NCBI RefSeq assembly: GCF_001638985.1
Contig: NW_017265136.1
Location: 740,461 to 804,460 of the forward strand
DNA: 64,000 bases
Origin: Phycomyces blakesleeanus NRRL 1555(-)
Taxonomy: Eukaryota > Mucoromycota > Mucoromycetes > Mucorales > Phycomycetaceae
Direction of reading: 5' to 3'
A program made the position numbers and the translations under genes. The notes under the pieces were generated by a model that did not search any database, was not told where the DNA came from, and saw only the letters and a list, made by a program, of their open reading frames with translations. Below are positions 47,216 through 60,070 of this stretch, one piece after another (position 1 is the first letter of the stretch; every line of letters starts with the position of its first letter).

Positions 47216-47462
47216 TTACCTGCTTTGTTTTTTTTTCTCAGGCTCTGTCTCACGAATACGCCCCTCTGGACCATCTTCTGCTGGTCTTATAGTACTTTCT
47301 GACTTGAATTGTGCGGGTGAGCCTATAAGAAGCAAGTACCGTTATATCTCAATTGGTTAAATATATTCCTAAGATACAAAACAGCTGCGAAATCTTGAGT
47401 CCACAAACGATACTTGGAAGCGTAACAGAGCCATGTCCTCCAGGCAATTTGTATTGAGAAAT
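47216..47462 (-). CDS. Two 3' exons of an unrecognised minus-strand gene (partial model)
   Basis: Exons 47462-47378 and 47322-47216 join in phase through a 55-base intron (GTATCT...TTATAG). They encode 63 residues with the segments QYKLPGGHGSVTLPSIVCGL and RPAEDGPEGRIRETEPEKKK before a TAA. The upstream end begins after TTTCAG, a good acceptor, so more 5' exons are expected between about 47470 and 47900, but I could not find them with confidence. No family is recognised. The sharp contrast with the surrounding AT-rich noise suggests a real or recently decayed gene. Confidence 0.4.
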
Positions 47463-50259
47463 CTGAAATGATTTGTAAGGATAATATAAAAATAGGGATT
47501 GGATATAGTATATAACTTGGAAGGCTATGACAGGATAAATTTGATGTTTGAGTGCAGCGATATGGGCGAGGGTTGGAGGTTAATTTAACATGTGAAGGGA
47601 AGGTTGGGAGCACGAAGAACAGTGCTTGGAAGTACCGAATTCGTCAATCAATCAAACAAGCATGTAATCCATAGTTGCAAAGTGGCTTTCTCATTCTTGC
47701 ACCCTTGATTGGTCCATGGTGTCGGTTGTGAGTTCAGACTATTTTCTTATGACCAAGATAGAACATAGACCAAATTCAGCGCTAATATTGCTTGCTAGAT
47801 GTTAATTGGCTTGGAATTGATTGATGTACGAGCAGAGACGAAGCTTGCGAAACAAAGACTGCTAACTAGTTTGACTTTTGAATTTAGTGCTTCAAACTTT
47901 GAGCAGCAATTAATAGGGATAGAGTACTTTTCCTTGCATATATACAGTCTACCTTGAAGAGTAGTAGATATGATCTATCTTGCCTACAATACTTCCTCAA
48001 GCCTTTTATTATGAAAGTTGTTTTTTCTTTTAAAAAAACATCAAAGACAATGACCAGTTCAAGGATTAACTGTGAACTTTTAGTTTGTAAATATAAAAAG
48101 GAGAACATTATTTTTCTTTATTTGTTACTCGAGATATTTTGGGTAGTTTTATTTTTTATATATATCCTATGTATCACCCAAATACAAAAGGGACCTTCTC
48201 TAGATTAACCTTTTTATATAAGTCCAATATCATCATATAGTGATGTTACTGCAAGAAGCGTACTGTAAAAGTGTAATATTTTAAGAAGAAAAAATTGTTA
48301 GACTTGGCACAAGAAATAAAAAAAAATCAGTAACAGACTCCCTGAATCCAGTTTTAATTTTACTTTATACAAATACCATATTACATAAAATAAGTTCTCA
48401 TTATAGATCGTACTAATAGTCGATAATTCTATAGTTATCTCATTACTACCATCCATACAAGAGTTACCCATTACATGACAGATAATATATTATTAGTAAA
48501 TCATACCAAAGATGTAACAAAGAAGAATATTCTTACAAATTCAAGACAAAATCTTGATTAAGTAACCAAAGATGAGGAAGTATTCACTTCATACTTTTAC
48601 GTAGTTTCTCAACAATTACTTGGCATTTAATTTTTCTGTCAAGGTCTTAACTTCTGAGTGTAGGTTGATATTTCCATGAAGGGTATACTTTTATTTGTTA
48701 AATGTGGCAATCATTAAAGAAGATGATATTGCTTTAACAGTTTTTACAAAATTAAGCTGTCTATATCAAGCAATATGTATCTCTATACACTATTAAAGAA
48801 GGTGAGAATTACATGGTAAGTACAACCGAACAGAATGTTTGTTACAAAAACATACGAGATATTAAAACATTTTTCCCATAAAAGTAAAAAGGTTCAACCA
48901 GGGGGGGGGTACAAACGAAAAGCGCAGCCTAGAATCGCCTCTGAAACCACTCTCAAAATCACCCTTTTTTCTCCCATAGTGTGTATATACAGTTAAATAT
49001 ATACATTTTTTTAATAATAATAATAATAAAGACCATCTTTGATTAGCGATAAACATATTTCTTTAAAGAACTATGGTGAATGTGCCTTAAAACCAATTAT
49101 TTGAATATGAAACAAAAACTGTAGTGCCAATCAAAGCTAAAACAAAAATTTTGTAATAAGCCCATTCATTTATCGAGTTCGAGTCTGGTATTTAAATAGA
49201 ACCAATAATCTGGCAGAAGTACTGTGGACGTAGTAGAGTTGATACACCATTCCACTTGGTTTTGGTGTAGTCTTTAACCTTAATATACAAATGTCACTAC
49301 ACAGACCTTCTTTTTTTTTCTTTTTAATATTATTCCAAATCAACAATTATATGCTCTGTACACAGATGATGAATTCGGACAAGCTATAATATGTAATAAG
49401 TTTACCTTCATTTTGGGTTTGTGAGAACATTTAGATATTTCTTAGTTTCCGATAGTCTAAGATCATCAAGAATACGTCAGTTTGATGGTAGACACACTTT
49501 ACCTACACACGTTCAATGGCAAGTGATTTCTTACTTTTTCGGTCAAGTGCAATAACCACTGAAACTGTTCGCTTAAGATAATTAGGACCTGTAAGCCAAA
49601 CTATCAGTGCCAGTCTAAATAAAGTAGTATGTAAATCGTCAATGTTTTAATTTTTATGATACATGTCGAATCCATTGATCTCCTGAAAACGGGCTTACTG
49701 AACCGAGTAGACAGATGAAATACGTCAGAAAATGAACCGAGAAAAGACTACTGAAAATGCGTCATGTCAAATCCACTTTCAGATTTAGGGGTACATTCGG
49801 AGCTCTTAATTCAAATACAGCGACGATCGCCTTAACTTGATCGAGGCACAAGTTATCTGTTTTATACCAGGCAAACGTAGAGTGGGAATGACAAGACAGC
49901 CAAATGAGACAACGGCCAATAGTGTCACTTTCCGCTATGTACTTTTGTTAGTTAGACTACAAAAAATATGTCTCGAAAATGGCGTAGAAATCTCATCATT
50001 TAGGCTATTTACCATTACCTTCCTCGAAAATGACTCGCCCTAGACTAATTTAGGAACCAGGCCAGCTTTTACCTTCAATGATAGTATGACCCAAAGTGCC
50101 AAGTGAGACCTTAACATTTAACACATAGATTTTTCTTTGAATGAAATCATAGCCATAATAAACTTCTTGCAAATATCATTTCTATATAAAAGCAACCACA
50201 AAACCACCTTTCTTTTCTTTTCTCATTATTGTATATTTTATAACTTTACCATACCTAAT
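47463..50259. other. Long intergenic region, AT-rich
   Basis: No gene I can support. It holds short frames, poly-A/T tracts, a G-run at 48901-48909 and an AAT run at 49014-49029. It may hide 5' exons of the minus-strand gene at 47216-47462. The end near 50100-50259 is the promoter of the large DUF5923-like gene. Confidence 0.45.
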
Positions 50260-53200
50260 ATGTCTATTTCTCCTCGCCACAAGTCTACCTCTTCTCACTC
50301 TAGCCCTCAGAGAAGCTCAATGGAGACCTATCACACCCCAATGGAAATCAACCGAACACTTGAATCATCTCAAGGAGGAGATCCAGGACAACTTCGTGTC
50401 TCAACTCAAGCTCAAAACCCCCCTCCCGCCTCACATAGCCCAACAAGTGGCGCAAAAGAAAGGGCACGCACAGACACTCTCAAAATGATCGGAATTGTCC
50501 AAAATATGCGTCAAGGAAGACTTCCTCACAACACCGAAATCGACTCCTTCCTTGAACGTCTAATCAACAGCCCTTCAATTCATTCCCGCCAACATCTTAT
50601 GTCTCCCGATGGAAAGAGACTTTTACGAGACTTCCAAGAGCTAGTAACCACCATCCGAAAGGCGGTGGCTGTCAAGAACAAGAATGAACTTTTCCAGTCA
50701 TTCGTTTATCACCTTCATGCTATGGATAACCCAGTTACTAAAGGTAAATACATCATACAAAACACAAATCAAGTTCTTTTTCTTAATACCTTTCAATCGT
50801 ATTAGATCAACTCAGTATCAACAGACCTAATGGTACCGAGAACCAGACTTTCAAGAACGAAGCAAAGCAAGGTAAATCAAAATAATACTCTAAAAAAAGG
50901 TGTCACTTTTACTAACCACAAGTGTGTTATCAGGTGCAAACGCTACCATCCGAATTGCTAAGCTTGTCTTGCTCAACGGAGAGTTCAGAGATGTTCTCAA
51001 CGAACTTATTGCTATCGTCCAAGAGGTGTTTGGTGATGCTGCCAACAAGGCAAGCGAGTCTCTTCAACAGGCCGGTAACAACCTCAACTCCCAGGCTCAG
51101 CATCTAGGAGACCGTGCCCAAGAGATGGCTGATCCTGATCGTCAGAACCGTGTAATCAACAAGGCCATGACAAACCTCGACAACCACCTGGAGCCAAACA
51201 CTCGTTATGACCAAAACGAGTACTCAAGAAACAATGATTACTCAGATAACAACAACAACAGAAACTTTGGTCAAAACAACCGTGATTATGATCAGAACAA
51301 CCAGCGTTACCTTACCAAGGAGAACGAACCCAGCGTTGGCAGACATAGTCACCACAACACAATCGATGGAAATGGTGCCAATGGAGCTCTTAATCAGGAT
51401 TACCCTCGCCATGAGAACTCTATCAGCAAGAACGTTGCCGCAGCAGTCCTCGGAGAAGGAAATCACCACAACCACAACAACCACAACCTTGACCATGACC
51501 ATGATCACAGCCTCACCCACAACCATCATCATGACGGTCTCCATCAAAACCTCTCTCCTCGCTACGATGATAACGACAGCATCTATGGCAACAGCAACAA
51601 CATCAACAGTGGAACTCGTAACTTTGATAATGATTCCGAGCGGGCAATCTACAACGGAAAGCAGTACAAGAACAACCTTAAGCAGCAAACTAGCCAGAAG
51701 GGAAGACAGTACCAGCAGCAAGCACTTGAGCAAGCTCGTCTTCATCACGAAAGATCCAAGCAGTACGCGCGTGATAAGTTCCCCCCTGAGAAGGTTGATG
51801 ATATCATTCGCCGCCTCAAGGTCGTTTTGGCTGAAGTCCAGAGAAACCCTGACTACCAGTATGCTATCAACACCATCCTTCGTCTCTTCTCTACCTGGAG
51901 CCACCGTGCTATGGATATGTCTCAAGAGACTGCCAAGACAACTGCCGGAACTGGTCAGACTTTCCGTTCCGATAAGAACTGGTCTCAGGCTGAGCAGGAA
52001 ATCAAGACCATTATCGAAGCATGGGCTCAAGGAAAGTCTCTTGACCATCTGGTCCATTCCGTCAGAGATATAATCAGTGACATCAAGAATGATCCTGCAT
52101 TGAGAAAATACTATGATGAGGTAAGGCAGAAAAATAATTATAGCATTCGATTACTTTGTACTAATTCATTTTTTTATATATTCGTTTAGGTTATTTTCTA
52201 CATCCACCGCCTTCTCAAGGAACCCGCCTATGTCGTCGAAGACCGATCCACTGAAGATGGCAGAGCGCTCATCGAGACTGGTCGTAACTTCACTCAGCAC
52301 CGCTACAGAAACCACACCAATGCCCTTATGGATGAGATCCGCTCGTACACCAGAGCCATGGCTAAGGATCCTATTTCCATGGAGCTCCACTTGCGTACCA
52401 AGGCTATCCACCAGGACCTCTGGTTCGATGAGCAAGGAAACCCTGCTTTCAAGCCTCAGTTGATTAATGACATGCGCCTTACTCTTCTCCCAGCTCTCTT
52501 TGAGCAGATCAAGTATGTTCCTATTCCTCGCATCGAGTACAGCGACAAGCAATTCGATGTTGTAGTTGAGAATGTCATCTTGGCTGGTGATACTTTGCTT
52601 CCCAACTTCTTTGACGTAAAGGTAAGAATATAATCATTTTTATTTTCATTTTTTAATATCCAATATTTACTTATTTTTTTTAAAAAAAAAAGCTTGAAAG
52701 CTACAGTAAGTTTAGCCCAAGTGAAGATACCAAAGATACTGGTCGCCAGTCTGTATTTATCAAGATGAGCGAGATTCAAGCTGTAATTGAAGATGTTGTA
52801 TTTTCTTACAACAAGAAGTCTGGCTTCCCCAAGCTTTCTGATCGTGGTATTGCCGCTCTTGAGATCGGCGGCAAGGGTATCGATGTCTCTCTCAAGCTTA
52901 CTAGCACAAATGACCCCAAGCATATGTACAAGGTTAACAGCTGCAGATGTCGCATTGACAATCTCAAGGTTACCGTCAAGGACAGCAATCATGAGTAAGT
53001 CATACAACATACTTTATATAAAGCTACAGTAAAACTCATCATACTCTTCTTTCTTTTTGTTTAGCTTGATGTACAAGGCTATGCATCCCATGGTTATTGG
53101 AATTGTCCGAAAGCAGATTGCTCGTGCTATTGAAAACAAGATTATCGAGCTTCTTGAACTCGGAGACCAAAAGTTGACTGCAAGCATCTGGCGCGTACAC

Positions 53201-54640
53201 AATGAAATCGAGGCCAAGAATGCCGAGCTGGCCAGAGAGACTGCCAGACGTAATGGTGTTGCTCCAAAGCCTATTGCTCGTACCACCACTCGCCCTGGCC
53301 TGTTTGCTACCTTGGTTGCTTCCGTAAACAAGAACATCAAGACCAGGTCTTATGAGCGCTCCAACCGTAAGAGAGAGAAGAAGCTTGCTAGAGTATCCCT
53401 GAGTTCCGACTCTTCAAGCGAGTCTAGCCTTGGTGAAATTGACGGTACCCATCACGCTCACCGCAGCCATTCTTACATGCATCCCTCAATTCACCCTGAT
53501 TCCAAGTCTTCTCACTTTGATCATGGCCTTCACGACACCAACGCCCATACTGGTATTAACAACCATGAACATGGCCTTGGAAAGCACCACAACCATATCG
53601 GCCCTGATGAGTACCGCAATTCCAACAAGGATATCGGACGCGGATATGATAGCAACAATGATTCCTACCCTCGTGGCTACAATGACAATGGCCGTTACAA
53701 CAATGATGACACCTACAACACTCGAGGATTGAACGACAACGACCGTCGTCACAACCATGACCATCATTCTCGTGGTATTGATAATGTACTCGACTCTGCC
53801 CGTGGCTATAACGGCAATGGTCACTACAACAATGATGATGACCGTTTCTACAACGATGGACGTCAGTCTCGTGGTATTGATCGCAAGTTTGGTTCTTCCC
53901 GTGGTCTCAATGATAACCGTGGCTACAATGACGACATCCGCCATACTAACAGCCTGAATGATCATAACCGTGGCTATAACAATGGTCGCCAGTCCCATGG
54001 CTTTGATCGTGCTTTGGATTCTATCCGAGGACGTGATGACAATGATCGCCGTTACAACAATGACAACCGTGACTATGACAATGGTAGAAACTTTGGCAAT
54101 GACAACCGTGGTTACAACAACAGCAACAACGGCCGTGGGTACAACGACGATCGTGGCTACAACAGTGATAATGGCCGTGGCTTCAATGATACCCGTGGCT
54201 TCAACAATACCCGTGGTTACAATGGTGATAACCGCAACTCTAATGGACTTGGAAATGTTATTGACTCCTTCCGTGACCACAATGACAACCGTGGCTACAA
54301 CAACGATAATGGTCGTGGTCTTACTGGAAACCATGGTTTCAACAACAACAGCCGCGGATACAACGATGACAGCCGTGGATACAATGATGGTAACCGTGGC
54401 TACAACAGCGATAATGGTCGTGGCCTTACTGGTAACCATGGATTTAACAACAACAACAACCGTGAGTACAATGATGAAAACCACAATTCTCATGGTCTTG
54501 GAAACGTTATCGACTCTGTCCGTGGCCGAAATGATAACCGTGAATACAACACCGACAATGGTCGTGGGTATCAAGGAAATGACTTTCGCGGCCAAAGAGG
54601 TGTCTCCGGATCTGCTCCAAACTCTGGCGTCATTGTCTAA
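50260..54640 (+). CDS. Large fungal DUF5923/DUF4449-like protein with Asn/Asp/Arg/Gly/Tyr repeats
   Basis: Exons 50260-50743, 50806-50871, 50934-52120, 52190-52621, 52693-52994 and 53065-54640 encode 1348 residues in phase. The N-terminus is Ser/Pro-rich; then KERARTDTLKMIGIVQNMRQ and GANATIRIAKLVLLNGEFRD begin the conserved helical part. A low-complexity Asn/Asp/His insert with NHHNHNNHNLDHDHDH follows (about 280-400), then KVDDIIRRLKVVLAEVQRNP, and a segment (about 630-860) with beta-rich character like the BPI/TULIP lipid-binding fold proposed for DUF4449. The last 430 residues are a degenerate repeat of RGYN(N/D)DN(G)RG units. The family assignment is by recall of the fungal architecture, not by search. 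Codons are well biased, so expression is probably strong. Function is unknown; lipid binding is inference. Confidence 0.75.
53640..54580 (+). repeat. Degenerate RGYNNDN-type coding repeat
   Basis: In-frame tandem repeats of a CGTGGCTACAAC-type unit code for RGYN, alternating with NDNG and GRQSRG/GLGNVIDS-like longer blocks. The larger block around GLGNVIDSVRG recurs (about 53780, 54240, 54500), so the array is a hierarchy of short units inside blocks of about 240-460 bases. Confidence 0.8.
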
Positions 54641-56376
54641 ACCAACTGTCCTTATGCCATAAAATCCCATTACAATTCCTTTTATTATCTTTTCTACCTT
54701 CTATTGATAAATATTTTAACCCCCTATATAAATATACAAATATACAAATATATAATAATTTCAATCCTTTTAACAAATAAAAATATACATATGTCTTATC
54801 CTCTACTTAAAAAAAGGTACTCTCTCACAGTACTATTTCAGACTTTACAATGTGTATTGATTATAAGTTTATATACACAGATACACATTCTACATCAAAG
54901 TTCTCATGATTTGGTTTTAGCTTTAGGCCTTCGAATATAATAGATATTTTGTAAAGGTGATTTTTTTTAAAACATTAGATATATTTCTGTCATTTAAAAT
55001 AGTAAATAGCAAGTCTTTTTTGTGGTGATAATATCCTATTGTCTATAAGCAATTCTTTATTACTATTACTGCTCTAATTATTTTGAGAATAAGAAGAATA
55101 AAAACAGAGTATATTAAAAGTTGATACAGTGAATGTTGGAAGTACTTTGAGATAAGCAGATAAAGTCAAACTTATAGCTTGAACCAAAATATCTTACACT
55201 ATATAAAAAAAATTGACAGCATTAGTTTTTTCTCTCTCTCACACACTAACCAGAGGTATATCATATATCCATGGTGAAGAAGCATAGAGTTCTATTCAGG
55301 ACATATCAGCCAATCAAATTCCATAATATAAATATCTGGAAAACCAAAATAAAATAAAATAAAATAAAATAGAGAGAGCCAAAGTATATAGGTGGTTCCC
55401 TAATTTATAAATAATATTTGCTTAACTTGGCCATGATTGATATAACTATCATTTCACACTGTTACAGATACTACGATTAAGTGTTGGGACCGATGTCCTA
55501 AATATTTAAAGAAAGGTCTCATAAATCTACCCATATCCTTGGAGGACTAGGCCATATATCAGTGGTATCTTAAAAAAATAGCATATAAAAAATAAAATAA
55601 AAAAAGGTACTTCTTTACGTTAAATAGCTTAGAAATCACAATATATTCATATTCTCAAAACGAAATGTAATATTACTTTAGAAGGTTAGATGTGTGTATT
55701 TGTGGTTTTATTAACAATAAAACAAAATTTAAAGAAAATGTGTTGAAATGGTATTACATACTAAAAGTAAAAGGCGAAATAGTAATTTTACTACCCTTGA
55801 TTAAATAATAGAAACAACGTACATCTTCAAGGTAACTTGCAAACCATTTTCCCTTTGTTTAAGTCATGTATATATATAAGCAGTGCTAAATATTACCTCA
55901 TTTTTATTTCCGTTTTATTGAAAGGAGCTGTTGGGTCTAGCTTCAGATAATAAACTATCATCATTTTTGATACTTTTTTTTACTGATAATATACTACTAA
56001 TGCTTGAGTTATTTAAAAAGAGTTCCTTTTCTTTTATATCATTATAAAGCTCAAAATAATTTGCTACCAAAGTTTTCCCTCTCACTATCAATATTTTAGT
56101 TCAACTTTTAGTTAGACTAAAAGTGAATAAGACTGATAGATGTTAAAGGAGCTTGTATACATCTTTAAGTAGAAAACATTATAAAATTTTTCTTTGATTC
56201 AAACTACACCTTTTCTCCGCAGTGAAAAAATAATAATAATAAGGTGCAAATAGCCTACACACTAGCGGCTGACATTGATTCTTTTTTTCTTCTTTTTTTT
56301 TCTCTTCTCCTTGTACCCAGCAAGAAACTATTGAGTTTGTCATATATATATTTGTTTGCTTCTTTTGTTCACAACC
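54641..56376. other. Intergenic, AT-rich
   Basis: No gene seen on either strand. It contains AATAA units (55349-55370), TA runs and the T-rich UPF3 leader (56280-56360). Confidence 0.55.
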
Positions 56377-57992
56377 ATGTCTACAGCTCCATCAGTTGCT
56401 GTACCAGTCACAGAAATTCCACAGCCCACAGAGGCTGACAGCACAACTACCAAAGACAAAGCTAAAGTGTTGGCTGACAAGGCTAAGAAAAAGAAGAGAG
56501 AAAAAGCAAAAAAGAAGGCAAAACGCGCATCTCGAAAAAATGTGTTAAAGACAAAGGTTATTGTAAGAAGATTGCCACCCAATCTTCCCGAAGAGATTTT
56601 TATGAACACCGTTAAACCCTGGACATCAGAAGAGAATGTGGATTACAAGTACTATGTTCTTGGAAAGCTTAGTAAAAGGTCAGATGACGGAACACTGTTT
56701 TCAATTTTGTGGTTTTCTGATTGTATATGTATATAACAGCAAGGCAAAGGAGCACGTGTTTTCGAGAGCTTATTTTCATTTCAAGACAATGGAGGCAGTC
56801 ATTGCATTCCACCAAGGGTTTGATGGACACATATTTGTAGATAGTCGTGGTAAGGCGATGAGTAATGACAAAGGAGAGGATCGGCTGTTGATAAAACGAT
56901 TATATAATAGGAAATGAAAGCCGAGCTGTTGTTGAGTTTGCTCCTTATCAAAAGATTCCAAAGGAACAAAAGACAACAGACGCGCGTGCAGGAACTATTG
57001 ACTCGGGTAAACTATTATTATAATTAGTATTTTCTTGCTATGCTGGTCCAAAACTATATATATATATATAATATATTAGAGAGAGAAAGAGAAGTGTACA
57101 TCTGTGTGTGTGGTAGATAATGTATAATGAGTCGTGCATAACTAATACCGTCAACAATGTAGATCCTGATTATTACAAGTTCTTGCTGATGCTAAAGGCA
57201 GAAGAGAATAAGTCACCAGAGGTTAAAAAGGGAAGTGATGGCTTATCGCAAATCGAAAGATTGGAAAATAGACTTGCACTTGTGTCGGGTAAGGATTTTA
57301 TAAAATATATATATATAATTAGCAGGTCTTGGATACAGTAGTTCTTGTTGGACTGAAAATCTGCACTAGCCCAAACAATTGCTGCCGAGCAGGCCAACAA
57401 GCCAAAGACAACACCCCTTCTTGAGCATCTCCGAGCACAAAAGGCTGCAAAGGATTCTGCAAAGGCCAAGCTCCAAGCTCAGAAAAATGCTTCGAGGAAC
57501 ACTGCAAAGAAGAGCGCAGCAACATCATCATCGGCAGGATCGACTCCAACCCAAAACGGCTCTCAGGGTGGACAGGGCGGAGCACAAACATCCGCAGATG
57601 CTAAGAAGCCTGGTCGCCGTGAACGTGGAAAGAAGAAGAAGGATGACAAGAAGCCAAATGGGACAGCAGAGAAATCTGGAAACTCTAATGACAAGCAATC
57701 ATCTTCTGAAAGACGTAACAATAATGGATCAGGAAAGACAGCGGGAAATCAGTCAGAAAAGACCGGAAACGGAAACGGAAACGGAAATGGAGGTGGAGGT
57801 GGAGGTGGAGGTGGTGACAAACCACCAGGCACTGGACGCAGCAGAGAAGGTAGATCGAGAAGAAAACCTGCTGCTACAAATGGAGGCCAACCGGAGAAGC
57901 AGCCAGTAATCAAGGTTCTCAACCGTCAATCAGGCGAAGATAAGACGAAGAGTGGCAATAATAGTAGCCCTACACCAAAGCGGTCAGGTTAA
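56377..57992 (+). CDS. UPF3: UPF3 (SMG4) nonsense-mediated mRNA decay factor
   Basis: Exons 56377-56678, 56740-56849, 56911-57006, 57163-57288 and 57370-57992 encode 418 residues in phase. A Lys-rich N-terminus precedes the SMG4/UPF3 RNP-type domain (about residues 60-190): TKVIVRRLPPNLPEEIF, the RAYFHFKTMEAVIAF strand, GNESRAVVEFAPYQKIP, and DPDYYKFLLML. UPF3 links UPF2 and the exon-junction complex to UPF1 to trigger decay of transcripts with premature stops. The remaining half is a basic, Gln/Lys/Asn/Gly-rich disordered tail, with NGNGNGNGG and a poly-Gly run (57776-57812). Three of the four introns interrupt a Gly codon after its first base (G|GN), a recurring site in this gene. Confidence 0.92.
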
Positions 57993-59264
57993 GTCATGTG
58001 CGGCTATTATTTTTTTATATTTTTTTATTTTTTGCATGGAATGTCCTGTAAGCCAAGACAAAGAACGCGGTGTTGTGCGGTTGTGAGGCTGTGTCGGTTT
58101 GAATATTGGAACGAGAAAGAAAGAATTCAGCAACAACAGTCTCTCCACCCCCTCCATCTCTACCTCTATCTCTCTATCTCTGTGCGCCTATTGACCAAAA
58201 ACAAAACAAAACAACGGAAGCTTGGAAGAAGAAAAAAATATCTGGTTAGTTAGTTTATACATATGCACGGTTCGTTTGGTCTTGGATACCCCACGTTGAA
58301 GCTTCCCCCACTCCCTCTCTTTTTTTCTCTCTCTCTCTCTTTTTACCAAAAGCCCGTTGCTTTTGACTACATTTCTCTCTATTGTTTTCTTTTAAACATC
58401 TTCATTTGTCTTTTTATCCTTTGAACTCAATTAAAGTACATCTACACATCCAATAATAAAAAAAAAAAAAAGTCGGAAAGTGGAAAAGGGGGTTTGTATT
58501 ATACATGTAAGGGAAACAAGATGGTCTAATTGAATTTGTTGCCATGCGATGTACTACGGTGTACTGTAAAGAAAATCATCAAACAATACACACATTATAT
58601 ATAAATAATCCTAGAAAACATCTACTATCACGAGCATTAATAGGAAATTTAATACATTTTCGGTTTTACGACCATAGTCCATTGTTGATTGTATTACAAC
58701 TCGTATAGTTTAATGGAAAAAAATTAAAGCTTTAATAATGAATTGTCTATATATAATATATATCGATACTTATTATCCAGTAAATCCATATACTAAATTA
58801 CTGGCGTATATAGTAGTAGTGATAGTGATAGTAATAGTAAGAATAGTGGTTGAAAATTAACAGTTAATTTTTTATTTTTTATTATTTATAACTCTCCTTC
58901 AAATATATACTTTATAGTAAGCACAGAATTTGCTTTTATTGTCATTAATGATGTTAGCAAAAAAAAAAGATTCAAGCTAAAAGTAGCTCTTTTAGAGCAC
59001 ATTCGATATATACATGAGATTCTATCCAATATCTAAAGAAGTTCTATATATGAATATATAATAAAATGTCTATTTTAAAAAATATGAGAATAAAACCAAA
59101 GGAATCTAAATGTCAAAAATTCAAGTGAAAGCAATCTGTTCTAGTGGGATGAATGTAACAATTCAACTCCGATTTCATGATGACGCCGTTTGAATCTACC
59201 GCTTCGTAAGTGGGCGTTGGCCAAAAATCGAGCACTCTCTCTCGACTTCCTCGATCATATCACT
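57993..59264. other. Intergenic; promoter of ribosomal protein gene at right end
   Basis: No gene seen. It contains TC runs (58160-58180, 58320-58345), a poly-A tract (58458-58471), an imperfect TAGTGATAG repeat (58811-58850) and, just before the eS26 start, a TGACG-bearing segment followed by a CTCTCTCTCGACTTCC pyrimidine tract like those at ribosomal protein gene starts. Confidence 0.55.
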
Positions 59265-60070
59265 ATGGTAGGTGTCGCCTTGTCCAGGGCATATAAATGA
59301 AAATAAGAAGGAAACAGAGAGTGGGAAATGCAAACAGTCAAAGATGGCAAAACACAAACAATTGAAGATGGATTGAATCAATAAAGATATTTGGATGGAT
59401 GGATTTGAGAAGGATGGATTGAATCGACTATCAAACTTTCTTCAAAGAGGATAAAATGGACGCTACAACAAAACCTACACTACAAATATCTTCAACAGAA
59501 TACTCCAAAATCCAAAACCAAAAAAAAAAGAGAAACCCAAAGACTATAGAATACGCCAAGAAATATCGATGAAGAAGTGAAAAAAAAAGTAGAAGATATT
59601 GATTTTTTATTTCAATTTTGGAAACAAATAATAGACCTGCAAGAGAAGAAACAACGGACGTAACAAGCACGGCCGTGGTCATGTCAAGTTTGTGCGCTGC
59701 ATTAACTGCTCCAAGTGCTGCCCCAAGGATAAGGCTATCAAGCGTTTCACCATCCGTAACATGGTCGAGGCTGCTGCCGTCCGTGATCTTCAGGAGGCCT
59801 CCATTTACGAGGAGTACACCATCCCCAAGTTGTACGTCAAGTTGCACTACTGCATCTCGTGCGCTATCCACGCTCGTGTTGTCCGTGTTCGTTCCGTCAA
59901 GGACCGCAAGAACCGTGCTCCTCCCCCGAGATTCAGATTCGCTAAGGTATAAAAGTGTTCTTTTATTTTCTATTTTTGCATTTCCAAAGAAAGTAAATGT
60001 CTTGAAGATTGTAAGAGCTAATGAGTAAATAATTTATTTGTGTTAATAGACTGCTGCTCCCAAGGCATAA
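59265..60070 (+). CDS. RPS26: 40S ribosomal protein eS26
   Basis: Exons 59265-59267, 59635-59946 and 60050-60070 encode 111 residues. The protein reads M, then [38 protein letters not shown], the zinc-site [15 protein letters not shown] segment, and ends AAPKA. This is small-subunit protein eS26, which lies at the mRNA exit channel of the 40S subunit; length (111 residues) is close to the 115-119 of animals and yeast. The first coding exon is only the ATG, followed by a GTAGGT donor and a 367-base intron; no other in-frame ATG lies near the body, and the residue after Met is Thr as in other eukaryotes. The last exon codes for six residues. Confidence 0.9.

Noticed and set aside
51242..52057. 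A 271-codon minus-strand open frame and a 288-codon plus-strand frame in the same place
   Set aside because: Both are shadows of the true frame of exon 3 of the DUF5923-like gene. Their low-complexity Thr/Val composition follows from the Asn/Asp/His repeats.
53486..54670. A 394-codon minus-strand open frame rich in Val/Ile/Thr
   Set aside because: It is the exact antisense of the RGYN/NDN coding repeat of the large plus-strand gene, which has a proper exon structure and codon bias. The Val/Ile/Thr richness comes from antisense of Asn/Asp/Tyr codons.
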